From: Papilionanthe hookeriana x Papilionanthe teres
Taxonomy: Eukaryota > Streptophyta > Magnoliopsida > Asparagales > Orchidaceae
Assembly: GCA_022702705.1 (NCBI GenBank)
Contig: CM040432.1
Coordinates: 45,100,540-45,164,539, forward strand
Direction of reading: 5' to 3'
DNA length: 64,000 nt
Positions 10,763-21,333 of this stretch are shown piece by piece. The first letter of the stretch is position 1, and the number at the start of each line of letters is the position of its first letter. Position numbers and translations under genes: made by a program. A model generated the notes under the pieces. It was not told the DNA's origin. It searched no databases and worked only from the letters and a program-made list of their open reading frames with translations.

Positions 10763-13097
10763 AGTCTCCGGCACAGTGAATTGTCCAGGTATGATTTTGA
10801 CCAAGCCTGATTTCAACCTTTGGAGTCTAGAACAGATGGGTGGCCTTGAGAGGGGGCTTTCACTGGGGAACTTCTCCTCTTGACCTTGTGCAGGTGTAGG
10901 TGAGTTTAATTTGTCTTTGGTGGAGGATTTGGGAATGTCCTGTTCTGGCTTGAGAATTGAGCTCAATTAGTGAGGATTAGGGCAAGAGGACAATGGGGAT
11001 CAAATGCTCTAGGTGTGGGGAGAGTCTGAAGTGATTTTGGTAGAGTTTCCTTAAGGTGTATTCAACACCTCCTCATGGCCGAGAGAGGTGGGGTTTAAAT
11101 AGGAGAGGCTAGAGGGCCTCCCAGGGGGAGTTAGGGCTTGGGATCGGCTGTTTAGGTCGAGGGAAGAACGACCATGGTGGCCATTGGGCATGGGGCAACT
11201 CAGCAAGGTGGAATTCCAAAGTTTAGCTCCTCCCCATGTCTCGGCCATGGCGTTTTCTGGCGGCCCATGTGGCTGGCCGGCAGGCAAGGGTCACCCTCAA
11301 GGTTAGGGAGGTCAGGGGTTGAAGTTGGTGAATTCAATTGAAGCCTTACATGTGTAAAGTGGTTGGATCAAAATGGCATGGGGAGGTGGCTTCTTTTGCA
11401 CTTGGTTTGGTCGACCCATGGAAATGGGCTTGGTTCACCTCCCCATGGCTGATTTGGGTCGAGGGAGGATCGGATGAATCGGCTAGGAAAGGGTAGAGAA
11501 GTCACCATCCATGAATATTTTGATTAATCATGGATTAAGGTGAAGCATTAAAAGGGTTAAAACCTTTTTAAGGGGGCTTAAAAGAGGCTCCTCCTTTTGC
11601 AATTAATAGTATGATGATGTGTAAAGTGGATCACATGGCTTCATGTGGCTTGTGCATGGCTTGAAGGCTTGCTCACGGCTTGGCTCACTTACATGAGAAA
11701 GGGATTTTGGGATTTTTGGAATTTAGAGGTGACTTGGCATATGGCTTGATTTGGAACCATTTGATGATTGGTTTAGGACTTAAGGGATGATATTAATCGA
11801 GTGGTGATGGGATGCGATTGTAATGTGGGCTTTAGGATGAGTTTGGGCTTTTAAAATTTAATGAAGATGGGCTTTTAAAATGGTTTAGGGACGTGGGCTT
11901 TTGGATCCAAATTTTGGGCAAATCATGTTAGTGTTTTGTTTGTGGGGATGTTAGGGAAGGTTTAGAAAAGATTTGGGGTTAATTGGAGTTAAATTGGTTT
12001 GGTTTGGGCTAGGTTTGGGTCATGGGTCCAAATTGGGCTTTAAGGCCAAAAGTGAAATTGGATTCAAATGTCAATCAAATTGGACTTGAATTTGGTCTAG
12101 ATTGGTGTTGGGAATGTTGAATTGAAGTTTAGAATTGAATTGGACCAGAATTTGGGTCAATTGGGTAGGTTTGGTTTGACATTGGGTTCACTTTGAGTTA
12201 AAATGGGTCAAATTGGGGATTTTGACAACAGTGGGGTAAATTGACAAAATTGGCCCATGGTGTAGTTGAACAAAATGAAATTGAGAATATTTGGAATTTG
12301 CTGGAATTTTCTGGAAATTTTCTGAATTTTTGGATTTTTGGGTCAAGAGGGGCATTTTGGGTATTTGGAGGGTATTGGGGGTATTTTTGGAATTTCTAGT
12401 ATTTTTGGCTATGGATGATCAATTTGAGTGGAGGGAAATGTTTAGGAATGATTTTTGGGAATTTTGGGTAATTTAGGTGATTTTACAAATTTTGGGTAGT
12501 TTCAAGGGCATTTGGTAGGTTAGGCGGGTCCGGAGCCCCGGGGGTCAAAAATTGAAAATTTATAAAATTGAAGATTGGGTAAATGTGAGTGGAATGAAAT
12601 CATTTTGGTTGAGCCATGAAGCCATATTAAGCCCACATGAGCCATGAAGGGACTCATTTGAGGTATTCATCTATGTTGTTCACTAACCTCTTAGCCAAGG
12701 GCTTAGGGGTTAAGGACCATCCATGTGAATCAACTTTATGAGTCAGGAAGTCAAGTTGGGTATGGGTGTGGTTTTAGGAGGTGTGTGAAAGTGTAGTATA
12801 TAAGTGTAAGGTGTGTGTAAGTCAGCCCTCACCAGACCAGGCCACCCAGGGCAGTCCTAAGGCCAAAGAGTCCTATAGGAACTCATCCTTTAAACTTCCA
12901 CATTTGATCTCGACCTTCTAGGTGATTAGGGGTTTACAATCAAGTTTGTGGAGTTTGCAGGGAGTTAAGAAGTGGTTTGAATTTCTAAATGGTGGGTCCC
13001 AATTCTAATCCTCTAAGATAGTCAAAGGAAATGCCTAAGGCTAGATCCTAACTACTAAAAAGAAGAAGAGAAGACCTCATCAAAAATAAGGTCAACA

Positions 13098-13112
13098 AAT
13101 GGACCCCCAATA
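13098..13112 (-). other. Polypurine tract of the outer element
   Basis: On the minus strand TATTGGGGGTCCATT directly precedes the 3' LTR start TGTTGACC. The identical sequence lies at the same place in the inner element (31689-31703). The purine run is short (GGGGG), but position and conservation support the call. Confidence 0.65.
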
Positions 13113-13469
13113 GGTGTGGTGAGCTGACAGAGCACACCACACGTATTGGTGTTGACCGAAGTGATCAACAAAACCAACACAAAAGTCCAAGTAACAAACT
13201 TAGGACAAAGTAGAAGAGTTTTCAGCTGGGGAGTGTCGAGTATATCTCACGAGACTGGAGATTCTCGAACTCTCGGCGGGGAAAGGAAAAGGAGGTGAAT
13301 CCCAAATCACATGATGCGGGGAATTTCGATTTAGAATTTATTATGTTTCAGTTTAAGTTTTGATGTGTGAGCTCAGATTTTAGTTTGAGTTTAAATTTAG
13401 ATTGAAGTTTTGTTAAGATTAATTTGAAGAGATTTGAACTTGAAATGAAAATTGGAATTTTGTGGTTTT
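13113..13469. other. Non-coding spacer between polypurine tract and tandem array
   Basis: About 360 bp with no open frame of note. It is conserved with 31704-32057 in the inner element. Confidence 0.6.
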
Positions 13470-14585
13470 AGATGTAACATCTTTAACCTCAAAAGAAAAT
13501 TGAATTGATTGGATTGAATCATTACAATGAGGAGAGATCTCAGAGCAATGCGGTATTGGATGTAAAATCCTTAACCTCAAGAGTTTGATTTTGATGTATT
13601 TCATTGCGATAGGGAAAGAACCTAAAGCAATGCGGTCTCGGATGTAAAATCCTCAACCCCAAAAGTTTAATTTTCATGTATTTCATTGCGATAGGGAAAG
13701 AATCCTAAAGCAATGCAATCTTGGATGTAAAATCCTCAACCCCAAAAGTTTGATTTTGATGTTTTTCATTGCGATAGGGAAAGAATCCTAAAGCAATGCA
13801 GTATCGGATATAAAATCCTCAACCCCAAAAATTTGATTTTGATGTATTTCATTGTGATAGGGAAAGAACCTAAAGCAATGTAGTATCGGATATAAAATCC
13901 TCTACCCCAAAAATTTGATTTTGATGTATTTCATTGCGATAGGGAAAAAACCTAAAGCAATGCAGTATCAAATATAAAATCCTCTACCCCAAAAATTTGA
14001 TTTTGATGTATTTCATTGCGATAGGGAAAGAACCTAAAGCAATGCAGTATCGGATATAAAATCCTCTACCCCAAAAATTTGATTTTGATGTATTTCATTG
14101 CGATAGGGAAATAACCTAAAGCAATGCAGTATCGGATATAAAATCCTCTACCCCAAAAATTTGATTTTGATGTATTTCATTGCGATAAGGAAAGAACCCT
14201 AAAGCAATGCAGTATCGGATGTAAAATCCTCTACCTCAAAAATTTGATTTTGATGTATTTCATTGCGATAGGGAAAGAACATAAAGCAATGCAGTATCGA
14301 ATATAAAATCCACTACCCCAAAAATTTGATTTTGATGTATTTCATTGCGATAGCGAAAGAACCCTAAAGCAATGCAGTATCGGATGTAAAATCCTCTACC
14401 CCAAAAATTTGATTTTGATGTATTTCATTGCGATAGGGAAAGAACCTAAAACAATGCAGTATCGGATATAAAATCCTCTACCCCAAAAATTTGATTTTGA
14501 TGTATTTCATTGCGATATGGAAAGAATCCTAAAGCAATGCAGTCTCGGATGTAAGATCCTCAACCCCAAAAGTTTGATTTTTGAA
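13470..14585. repeat. Tandem array of 82-83-bp monomers, about 14 copies (outer element)
   Basis: Monomers recur with the landmark 'gga-t-taaaatcc' at 13558, 13640, 13723, 13806, 13888, 13970, 14052, 14134, 14217, 14299, 14382, 14464 and 14547, giving a period of 82-83 bp. A degenerate first unit starts near 13470. Most units read 'gtatcggatataaaatcctctacccc'-like wording, unlike the inner element's array. The array lies in the 3' untranslated region, a place known in Tat-lineage elements to be hypervariable and to generate satellites. Confidence 0.95.
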
Positions 14586-15509
14586 TGGTAATTAATTTTG
14601 CAAAGATTTGTAGTGTTGATTTGAAAAGTGTGGAATTTTGGTGTTTTGAGAATTTCATGAGAGTTGTGAAAGATTTTTTTTTTGTGGAAAGAAACAAATT
14701 AGGAGGGAATATGTAGATGCTACATATCCCATTCAAAAGAGTTGATCGAATGTTGCTGGTTTGGATTGTATACAATTCCTTGCCATCAGATCCGAATCGA
14801 AAACCTCGTGGCTCCGTGTCAATGGAATCGACCGCTTCCATCCCAGACAAGGGAGAGAGTAGAACGAATTGGATTTCAGATTTGGAAGATTGAGTTTGAA
14901 TTTGATTGACATTTGATTTGAGATCTAGAAGATTGAATTTGAATTTGATTGAGATTTGATTTGAGATCTGGAAGGTTGAATTTGAATTTGATTGAGATTT
15001 AATTTGAGATCTGGAAAGTTGAATTTAAAATTTGATTTAAAATTTGTGTTCGTTTTGTTTGTCCTTTAACGATTCAAATTTATTTTATCATCCATTTAAT
15101 GTTCATGTGAATTCGACGTTCATCAATTTTTTTTTTAGATTTTTTAAGGAAAGTTTTTTTTATTCTTTTTGTTTCTTTTATTTTTTCTTTGTTCGAAGTT
15201 CATTTAACTTTAATGGCGTTTCCCAGTCAACTTGCACAAAAGAGGTGAAGGCCAAAAATGTGACATGGTCACTTTCATTCCAATCATGCGGAAGATACGT
15301 CATACAACTTGATCTGGAATACATTTCATACAATCCATGTAGACCCAAAACGGACTATGTATGATCTTTATCGATCCATCCAAAAGGGCATCTGTCAAAA
15401 ATCCATGTCTGAATAGTGAGGTACATGGTCAATAACATCACCTTCCAAGCCATCCTTGGCAAGGATGCCGTATGGATGCACGTTGGAGGTGTGATATTTT
15501 CCATGTAAC
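14586..15509. other. 3' untranslated region with short AT-rich direct repeats
   Basis: Positions 14880-15030 contain about three copies of a roughly 59-bp unit (landmark 'gatttgagatctggaag'). The rest, to the AlkB stop at 15510, has no supported gene. It is strongly conserved with 33440-34050 of the inner element. Confidence 0.6.
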
Positions 15510-16988
15510 TCACAGCTCGTAAGGCCGGAGGCTCTCTAGCTCTGGGTCTGGTTGGAAGTGATAATATGCTTTCTTGTCATCCATCCTTCTGAAAGTAACT
15601 GAGATCCGCTTCATTGGTACTCCTGGTATGTAATGTTTAGCGACATCTGCTCCGTTGCCCTTTAGTATTATGACGGAACCTACCGGTAATAGTATCTTTA
15701 CTGGCCCTCGGAACTCACCTGGGCCTACTATCCAGAGGTCAGATCCGAACATGATATTACACTCGTTCAGATAAGAAAATGTGCGAAAGGTCCGACAAAG
15801 TCGTGGTGATCGATGTGCGGGGGTATGCGATCACCCCGCTTGTAAATGTTAATGATGCAACTCGTTGGGTATGCAATCTGGCTGGCGTACCCTCCATGTT
15901 ATCATTCTCTTTACCATCCTTTTGATGACCAATGGCATTGGATCTACCTTACCATGACGGAGTATCCCGGGTGGGTTTCCCTTCCCGTCTTCTCGCAAAG
16001 TTGTAGCGACATCCACATTGTATTGTAATTCTCCCTTTCCCTGGCATCCATCTCCGGGGTTCCGAGTAGGTGCTTTCTCTTAGGCGGCCTGCTCGACCCA
16101 TTCTTTTCAAATCCCGGATGCAGTCCACGATTTGTTTTTGTTCGTATTCTAAGAACACGTTTGTATGTAGCTCGAGGACTTCTAGTATATTGATCCTCCT
16201 GCCTCTAATTCTCTCGAAGTATTCAAAAGTTTGCTTCTCGACATTCTGCATTCTTTCTAGCTCGTATTCTGGAATAATCTGCAAATGGTGAGGCCTGGTG
16301 ACATATTATGGGATATATGGCTCAATCCCTTCGAGTTCTCCTGCATACCTCGACTCCTCAGGGATGGTCTCCGTCGGGACATCCCCCGGGGTTGCTTCTG
16401 CAACAAGGTTATGCATTATTGGTGGCTTTATCCGGCGGCGTGGTAGCCTTCCTTCTTCCGATCTTCTTGAGATTTCCCCGGTCTTTTTTGTTATCCTCGG
16501 AGCCGGCCTCCTTTCTTCGGGTTCCCGGTGAACCGGTATCCTCGAAGTATATGCACTCGGCGCAGCGATCGCCTCGTCGCGCTGGTCCGCTGCTAGTTTA
16601 GTCAACATCTTGCGGATACGAAGATTTTTATTTCTTCGCTGAGTTGCTGTGAGAGTAGCTCTTCGTACTTCCTGAATTTCTGTGGGCGCAGCGCTGACAA
16701 GCCTGCCCTCTACTGTAGCGACTACAGACTTGATTCTCTTGTCCTCCTCGGTGTTTGTTTTCCTTTTCTTGTCGTTCGGGTTGGTGGCTTGGGCCACCCA
16801 CTTTCATCATCGTCGGACCGGGCGGTTCCTCTCGGTCAACCGGGACCCGAGTCACTTTCCTAGTATTGCGAGCCCGCCGGTGCGAAGTCCGATTTAATCT
16901 CTATTATCGCTCCATCTTTCACCCTCCTTTCGTCGAGTGCAAGGCTTACGCCATTTCTAAAGTTCAGGACCAACCGCCCGTTCGACAT
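15510..16988 (-). pseudogene. AlkB-like (ALKBH9/10-type) dioxygenase ORF, outer element
   Basis: The minus strand reads from an ATG at 16988 to a stop at 15510-15512, interrupted by a TAA near 16306 and by frameshifts near 15965, 15870 and 15770. The C-terminal 250 residues closely resemble plant ALKBH9/10 proteins, which are Fe(II)/2-oxoglutarate enzymes that remove N6-methyl from adenosine in RNA. Visible hallmarks are 'GKGRITIQCGC'; iron-binding H-I-D at 15809-15817; 'GNGADVAKH' with the distal His at 15633-15635; and R-x5-R (15606-15608 and 15588-15590). An N-terminal part of about 150 residues is basic ('TQRRNKNLRIRKML') and unrecognised. The ORF follows integrase and precedes the tandem array, a position normally empty in Tat elements. 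The domain call is strong; activity and target are inferred. Confidence 0.88.
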
Positions 16989-17213
16989 TTCCCTGCGAAA
17001 AAACAAGGAAAAGGATTAGGGGTTGTACTAAGAACAAGAACATTAAGAAAATGTTTATTAAAGACAGAGTTTTCATTTTTTTTATTATTCCTTTTATATT
17101 TTCAAATTCAACAGGAATGAAGTGGGAAAAGATCGGAAAAAAGATTTTGATTTGGAAGAGAGAACAAGGAAGACTTTATTATCATGATTTTATTTATTTT
17201 AGCACATTTTTTA
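16989..17213 (-). promoter_or_regulatory. Integrase-AlkB spacer with splice-acceptor-like site
   Basis: On the minus strand a U-rich, pyrimidine-rich tract ends in TTTTTTCGCAG at 16993-16995, followed directly by GGAAATG, the AlkB start. The inner element has the same arrangement (35537-35539). This matches a plant 3' splice site and could let AlkB be translated from a spliced RNA. No donor site can be assigned with confidence. Confidence 0.45.
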
Positions 17214-18430
17214 TTATTTTTGGGTTCGGACCCAGTCATAAGTAATTATTTTGCCCGTGCTTCTAGGGATGAAGAATTCATTCCTTCGAAACATCGAGTA
17301 CCGTAATACTTCTTCAAGTATCGTCCGTTGATCGGAAGCATATGTCGTTCTCCTTGGCAATTCACTAGCCGGTAGGAGCCTCCCGAGTATACTCGCTTCA
17401 ACCACAAACGGTCCTTCCCAAGTGGGTTCAAATTTTCCTCCTATCTTGCGGTGTGCAAGAATAGGTCTCTTGAGAACGAGAACTAAGTCACCAACTTTCG
17501 AAGGTTCTTGGGCGGACCCGCTCCGTCATGGGCTTGAACCATCTTAGCTTGGTATAGTTCTAAATTCTGCTGTGCTGCAAGTCTTTTCCTTCCGGGCTTT
17601 CTAATTCCTCTAGTTGTAATTTGGCATTCTCTTCCGTCGTGATTTTGTTTGCAACCGCAATTCGAGTGAAGGAAGCTAGACTTCTAAGGGTAACATCGCC
17701 TCGGACCCATACACCGGAGCGTAAGGTGTAGCTTCGAGTAGGAGTTCGAAGGTTGTCCGGTAGGCCCATAAGGCTTCTAATAACTTCTCGTGCCAATTTC
17801 TCTTATTATCGTCCAAGGTTTTCTTTAAAATTTGAACGAGAGTTTTATTAAAAGCCTCGACTGGGCCGTTTGCTCTTGGATAGTAAATTGTTGAATACCG
17901 CCAGTCGATTCCATGTCTCCTGACAAAATTGTTGATTTGTGTGCTTCTGAATGCTGATCCATTATCTGAGATAATCCTGCATGGCACTCCGAAATGGTAA
18001 ACAACTTGGTTCTTGAAAAACTGTAGCACGTGGTGTGCTTTCACTTCTCTGAGTGGAACTGCCTCTGCCCACTTAAAAAAGTAATCTGTAGCCGCAAGAA
18101 TGAAACGATGTCCTTTTGAAGATGGTGGTTCTATTAGACCCACTATATCTGTGCCCCAACATTCAAATGGCTACGACACAATTGTCGGATGTAGCACATT
18201 TGGAGGTTGGTGTAGAACCACTCCGTGTACTTGGCATTGGTGACAGCTCTTGGCGATTTTCATGCGATCGGTCATCATCGAGGGCCGGTAGTACCCTAGT
18301 CTTTTAATTTTCATTTTCATCCTCGGACCCGACCGGTGAGCGCCACAGAGTCCCGAATGCACCTCTTTAACAATTTCACGGGCCTCGAACCCGCTTAGGT
18401 ACCTTAGCCACATTTGATCGAAAGACCTTC
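17214..18430 (-). pseudogene. int: Integrase (pol C-terminal part), outer element
   Basis: The N-terminal zinc-binding part shows 'VHSGLCGAH' and 'CHQC' (around 18240-18370). The catalytic core frame at 17676-18143 contains D in 'AATDYFFKW', D in 'ISDNGSAF' and E in 'GPVEAFNK', with 35 residues between the last two, so the DD35E triad is complete. The C-terminal part ('VNCQGERHMLPING') is broken by frameshifts near 17680, 17560 and 17430. It resembles Tat-lineage integrases. Integrase joins the cDNA to nuclear DNA, and the 5-bp target duplications seen here are its footprint. Confidence 0.85.
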
Positions 18431-19560
18431 CGTATAACGTGTTGTTTATTAATGCGTAGGACGGAGTTCTTTTCTTGATCCGATGGGCTAATGACCTATC
18501 GTCCGGTAGTTTGCCTCGTTTACAAGTAGTCCATTAATGGCCGTCGCCAATCTTCCGTGTTTTCCGTCACTCGTCGCAATCGATTCTTTTTCTTTTTCCG
18601 ATTTGTGTATTGTGTCTATGTCGAATCGTGATAGGACATGACGTCCGTGAATCGACACTTCTTCGATTCATCTTGCAAGCGAGCAAATTCTTTTGCGAGG
18701 CGGGCTAACGCATCCGCTAAAGCGTTTTCTTTTGCGGGAATTTTTTAGATTGTCACATTCGTAATCTGTTCCAACAACCGTATGGCATTCCGGAAGTATT
18801 ACTCGAGTCTTGGCTTTAAAATTCGTATCGTCCAGCTGATCCGTTGAATGATTAACTGCGAATCCCCGTAGATGTTGATGTTTGTTATCCCCATTCGAAT
18901 AGTTAATTCCAGTCCCGTTATGAGGGCTTTGTATTCCGCTTCATTGTTTGTACATGGCTCGTTAAGTGGTAGGAGTATCTTAACTTCCCCGCTCCGGTGT
19001 TATAAAGATTAGTCCGATTCCTGCCTTACCGGGCACTATCACTTGCGATTCTTCATCTTTGTGTGCTGAAGATGCTCCGTCGAAATATAATTCCCAACGT
19101 CGATCATCGGGGTCTTCTAAACTCATTATTTCTTCATCTGGCAAGTCGTCATTGAGAGGAGATTCTGCCGGCATAGGGTGTGCTGCGAGGAAGTCTGCTA
19201 GGACTTGTCCCTTTACGGCACGAAGAGGCACGAAAGTTATATCGAATTGCAATAATATCATTGACCACCTGGCAAGTTTGCCAGAAAGCATTGGACGAGT
19301 CATCAAGTATCGCAATGGATTAAATTTCGAGATCGAGTCGACCTTATGAGAAAGCATGTAGTGCCCGAGCTTTTGAGCGGTGAAGATCGTGGCCAAACGA
19401 TGCTTTTCAATTGCTCGGATACTTTATTTCCGCCGGAAGTAAATGATGACTTAGGTAGTAAAGAACATTTTCTTTACCCTCATCATCGACTCAGGCTAAC
19501 AGGGCTCCGAGTGAGTCGTCTAAAGCCGCAAGTATAAAGTATCAATGGTCTACCCGAGAC
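18431..19560 (-). pseudogene. RNase H region with second (archaeal-type) RNase H, outer element
   Basis: Downstream of reverse transcriptase, the frame 18980-19396 contains a retroelement RNase H/connection tail ('LARWSMILLQFDITF') followed by a fresh RNase H start, 'WELYFDGASS', with its first catalytic Asp near 19080. The remainder, to about 18700, reads in broken frames and includes an 'ALARLAKEFARL'-like end. Two successive RNase H modules are a hallmark of the Tat lineage. Several indels disrupt the frame. Confidence 0.75.
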
Positions 19561-21333
19561 TCAGGGTCGCTAAGATAGGAGGTGTCATTAAATATTGTTT
19601 AATGTCTTCGAAGGCCTTCTGGGATTTCTCTTCCCAAATAAATTTGGCGTCCTTTTTAACTAATGCCGAGAAAGGCTGACACCTACCTGACAAGTTTGAG
19701 ATAAAGCGTCGAAGATATGCCAACTTCCCTTGAAAAGATCGTAGTTGTTTTAAGGTTTTGGGAGGTGGAATTTCTAAGATGGCTTTTATCTTTTCCAGAT
19801 CAATTTCAATTCCACGATGTCGGACAACGAATCCTAAGAATTTCCTGGAAGTGACGCCGAAGGCACATTTTAAGGGATTCATCTTAAGGTTAAATTGTCT
19901 TAACCGTTCGAAAACAATTCTCAAATCATACAGGTGGTTTTCCTTTACTTTGCTTTTGATGACCACATCATCCACGTAGCATTCGACTTGATCGTGGATG
20001 AGATCATCAAAAATTCTTGTCATTGCTCTCGGTAGGTTGCTCTCGCGTTCTTCGGTCCGAACGACATCATCGTGTAGCAATATACTCCGATCGGCATTCG
20101 AATGCTCGTAAGTTTTTCATCTTCCGGAGCCATTTTTATCTCGGTTGTATCCCGAAGATCCATCCATGAATGAGAATGTTTCATGTGTTGAAGCAATGTC
20201 GATCATTAATTCCGGGATCGGTAGAGGGAATTCATCTTTTCGGACATGCCTTGTTTAAATCTCTCGAAATCCACACAAATTCCGATTTGACCATTCTTCT
20301 TCCTGACTGGTACCACATTGGCTAGCCAAGTCGGGTATTGTTCTTCACGGACAAATTTAGCATCTATTAGCTTTTTAACTTCAGCTATGACTTGTTGTTC
20401 GATTTCTAGACGCATTCTTATGGGACCTTGTCTGATTGGGACAGAAGTAGGATCCACTCCTAGCTTATGGATCGCGACCTCTCGGAGCTAATCCCGGCAT
20501 CTCATCGTAGTTCCAAGCAAAACGAGTCTTTAAATTCCATTAATAACTTGATTATTTCTTCGGAGTCTTCTTTATTGAGTAAGGAGCTAACAAAGGTAGG
20601 TATAGGCTCTTCGCTAGTACCTAAGTTAACTTCCGTTAACTCGTCTATTGTAGATTTGATATCTTCTTCGAACTCTGGTGGAGCGTCTCCAATCTGTAAA
20701 TCTTCAAATTCTTCTGTAGTTTCCATGCAGTTTTCATTAGACTCACAAGTGACAACCAAGCAAAATTCAGTATCGTCAACTGATCCTACTGTGCCGAATC
20801 CGAGACCATGTTTTGAATTGGGTGGACGATCGGAGTTATTCCATAATTTTTTCAAAATATTATGATTGACCTTTTGTCCATTGTCGAGGTAAGAAAGCAC
20901 GCTGAATTAAATTTTGAACACAGGGAGAGTACCACTCAAAAGGTAATTCCATTAATTCTGATGAAGTGACATCTTCAAATTGTACATTATTTTCAGTTTT
21001 GGAGGAAGGATCACCACGGTAGAATTTGATGGGCTTTGCACCGCCGCTACGTACCTCTTTGACCACCATACCCTCGATCTTATTAGAATGGATCGGGGTC
21101 GTGGTCATAGTATGTACATAGTGGTTAATCTTCTCGTACATCGATTTATATTCTTCGTTCTTTTCATCTTCGAGAGGGATCCCGAATTGCGGCTTCTTCC
21201 GACTTATTGTCGCCGCTTCTTGTTCGATCTCTTTTTCTTCTTCGAACTCGTCTTCCCAATCAACATTGATGGCTGGTTTCCTCTGTCCAACTGTCCTAAC
21301 GTCTCTGCCACGACCTCGTCCCCGACCTCGACC
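19550..21333 (-). pseudogene. Reverse transcriptase region, outer element
   Basis: The region starts just after the conserved TGA with an Arg-Gly-rich stretch. It passes through a linker (20860-21141) and an acidic segment (20502-20900). It then enters the reverse transcriptase domain, with 'AKFVREEQYPTWLANVVPVRKKNGQ' wording (20206-20457), a first-Asp motif 'ICVDF', and the YVDD box at 19967-19978. Frameshifts or stops separate the segments, notably near 20200 and 20090. The enzyme copies element RNA into cDNA. The active-site YVDD is intact here, unlike in the inner copy. Confidence 0.88.

Larger units (their letters stand above)
6018..13097 (-). repeat. 3' LTR of the outer element (7080 bp)
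   Basis: It begins TGTACGGC and ends GGTCAACA on the plus strand, that is TGTTGACC...CCGTACA in element orientation. It pairs with 53958-61024 by shared differences from the inner pair: 'gtgtgtattattttaaaagggggg' type wording near the end, and absence of a roughly 350-bp segment present in the inner LTRs. From left to right it holds the promoter end with a TATA palindrome (6202-6213), an (AATTT)n tract, a GC-rich block near 10310-10520 and a G+T-rich half. No coding sequence is convincingly supported within it. Confidence 0.95.

Noticed and set aside
11090..11105. TATA-like 'tttaaatagg' on the plus strand in the LTR
   Set aside because: It is antisense to the element and no downstream gene supports a promoter there.
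12291..12476. Short open frames with Phe/Trp/Gly-rich proteins (also 30841-31162, 60171-60406)
   Set aside because: They are translations of the G+T-rich LTR low-complexity sequence, change length between copies and have no recognisable domain.
13470..14585. Regularly spaced repeats resembling a CRISPR array
   Set aside because: The whole 82-83-bp unit is repeated with no unique spacers, and it lies in the 3' region of a plant retrotransposon.
16308..16601. Plus-strand frames opposite the AlkB and pol regions (also 34608-35069, 42854-43453)
   Set aside because: They are antisense shadows of minus-strand coding sequence; the minus-strand frames carry the domain motifs.
15510..17000. Integrated plant RNA virus as the source of the AlkB segment
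   Set aside because: Flexivirus AlkB domains sit in a replicase, and no replicase, helicase or coat gene is nearby. The segment is fixed between integrase and the tandem array in two LTR elements and reads closest to plant ALKBH9/10. A tree would settle it.
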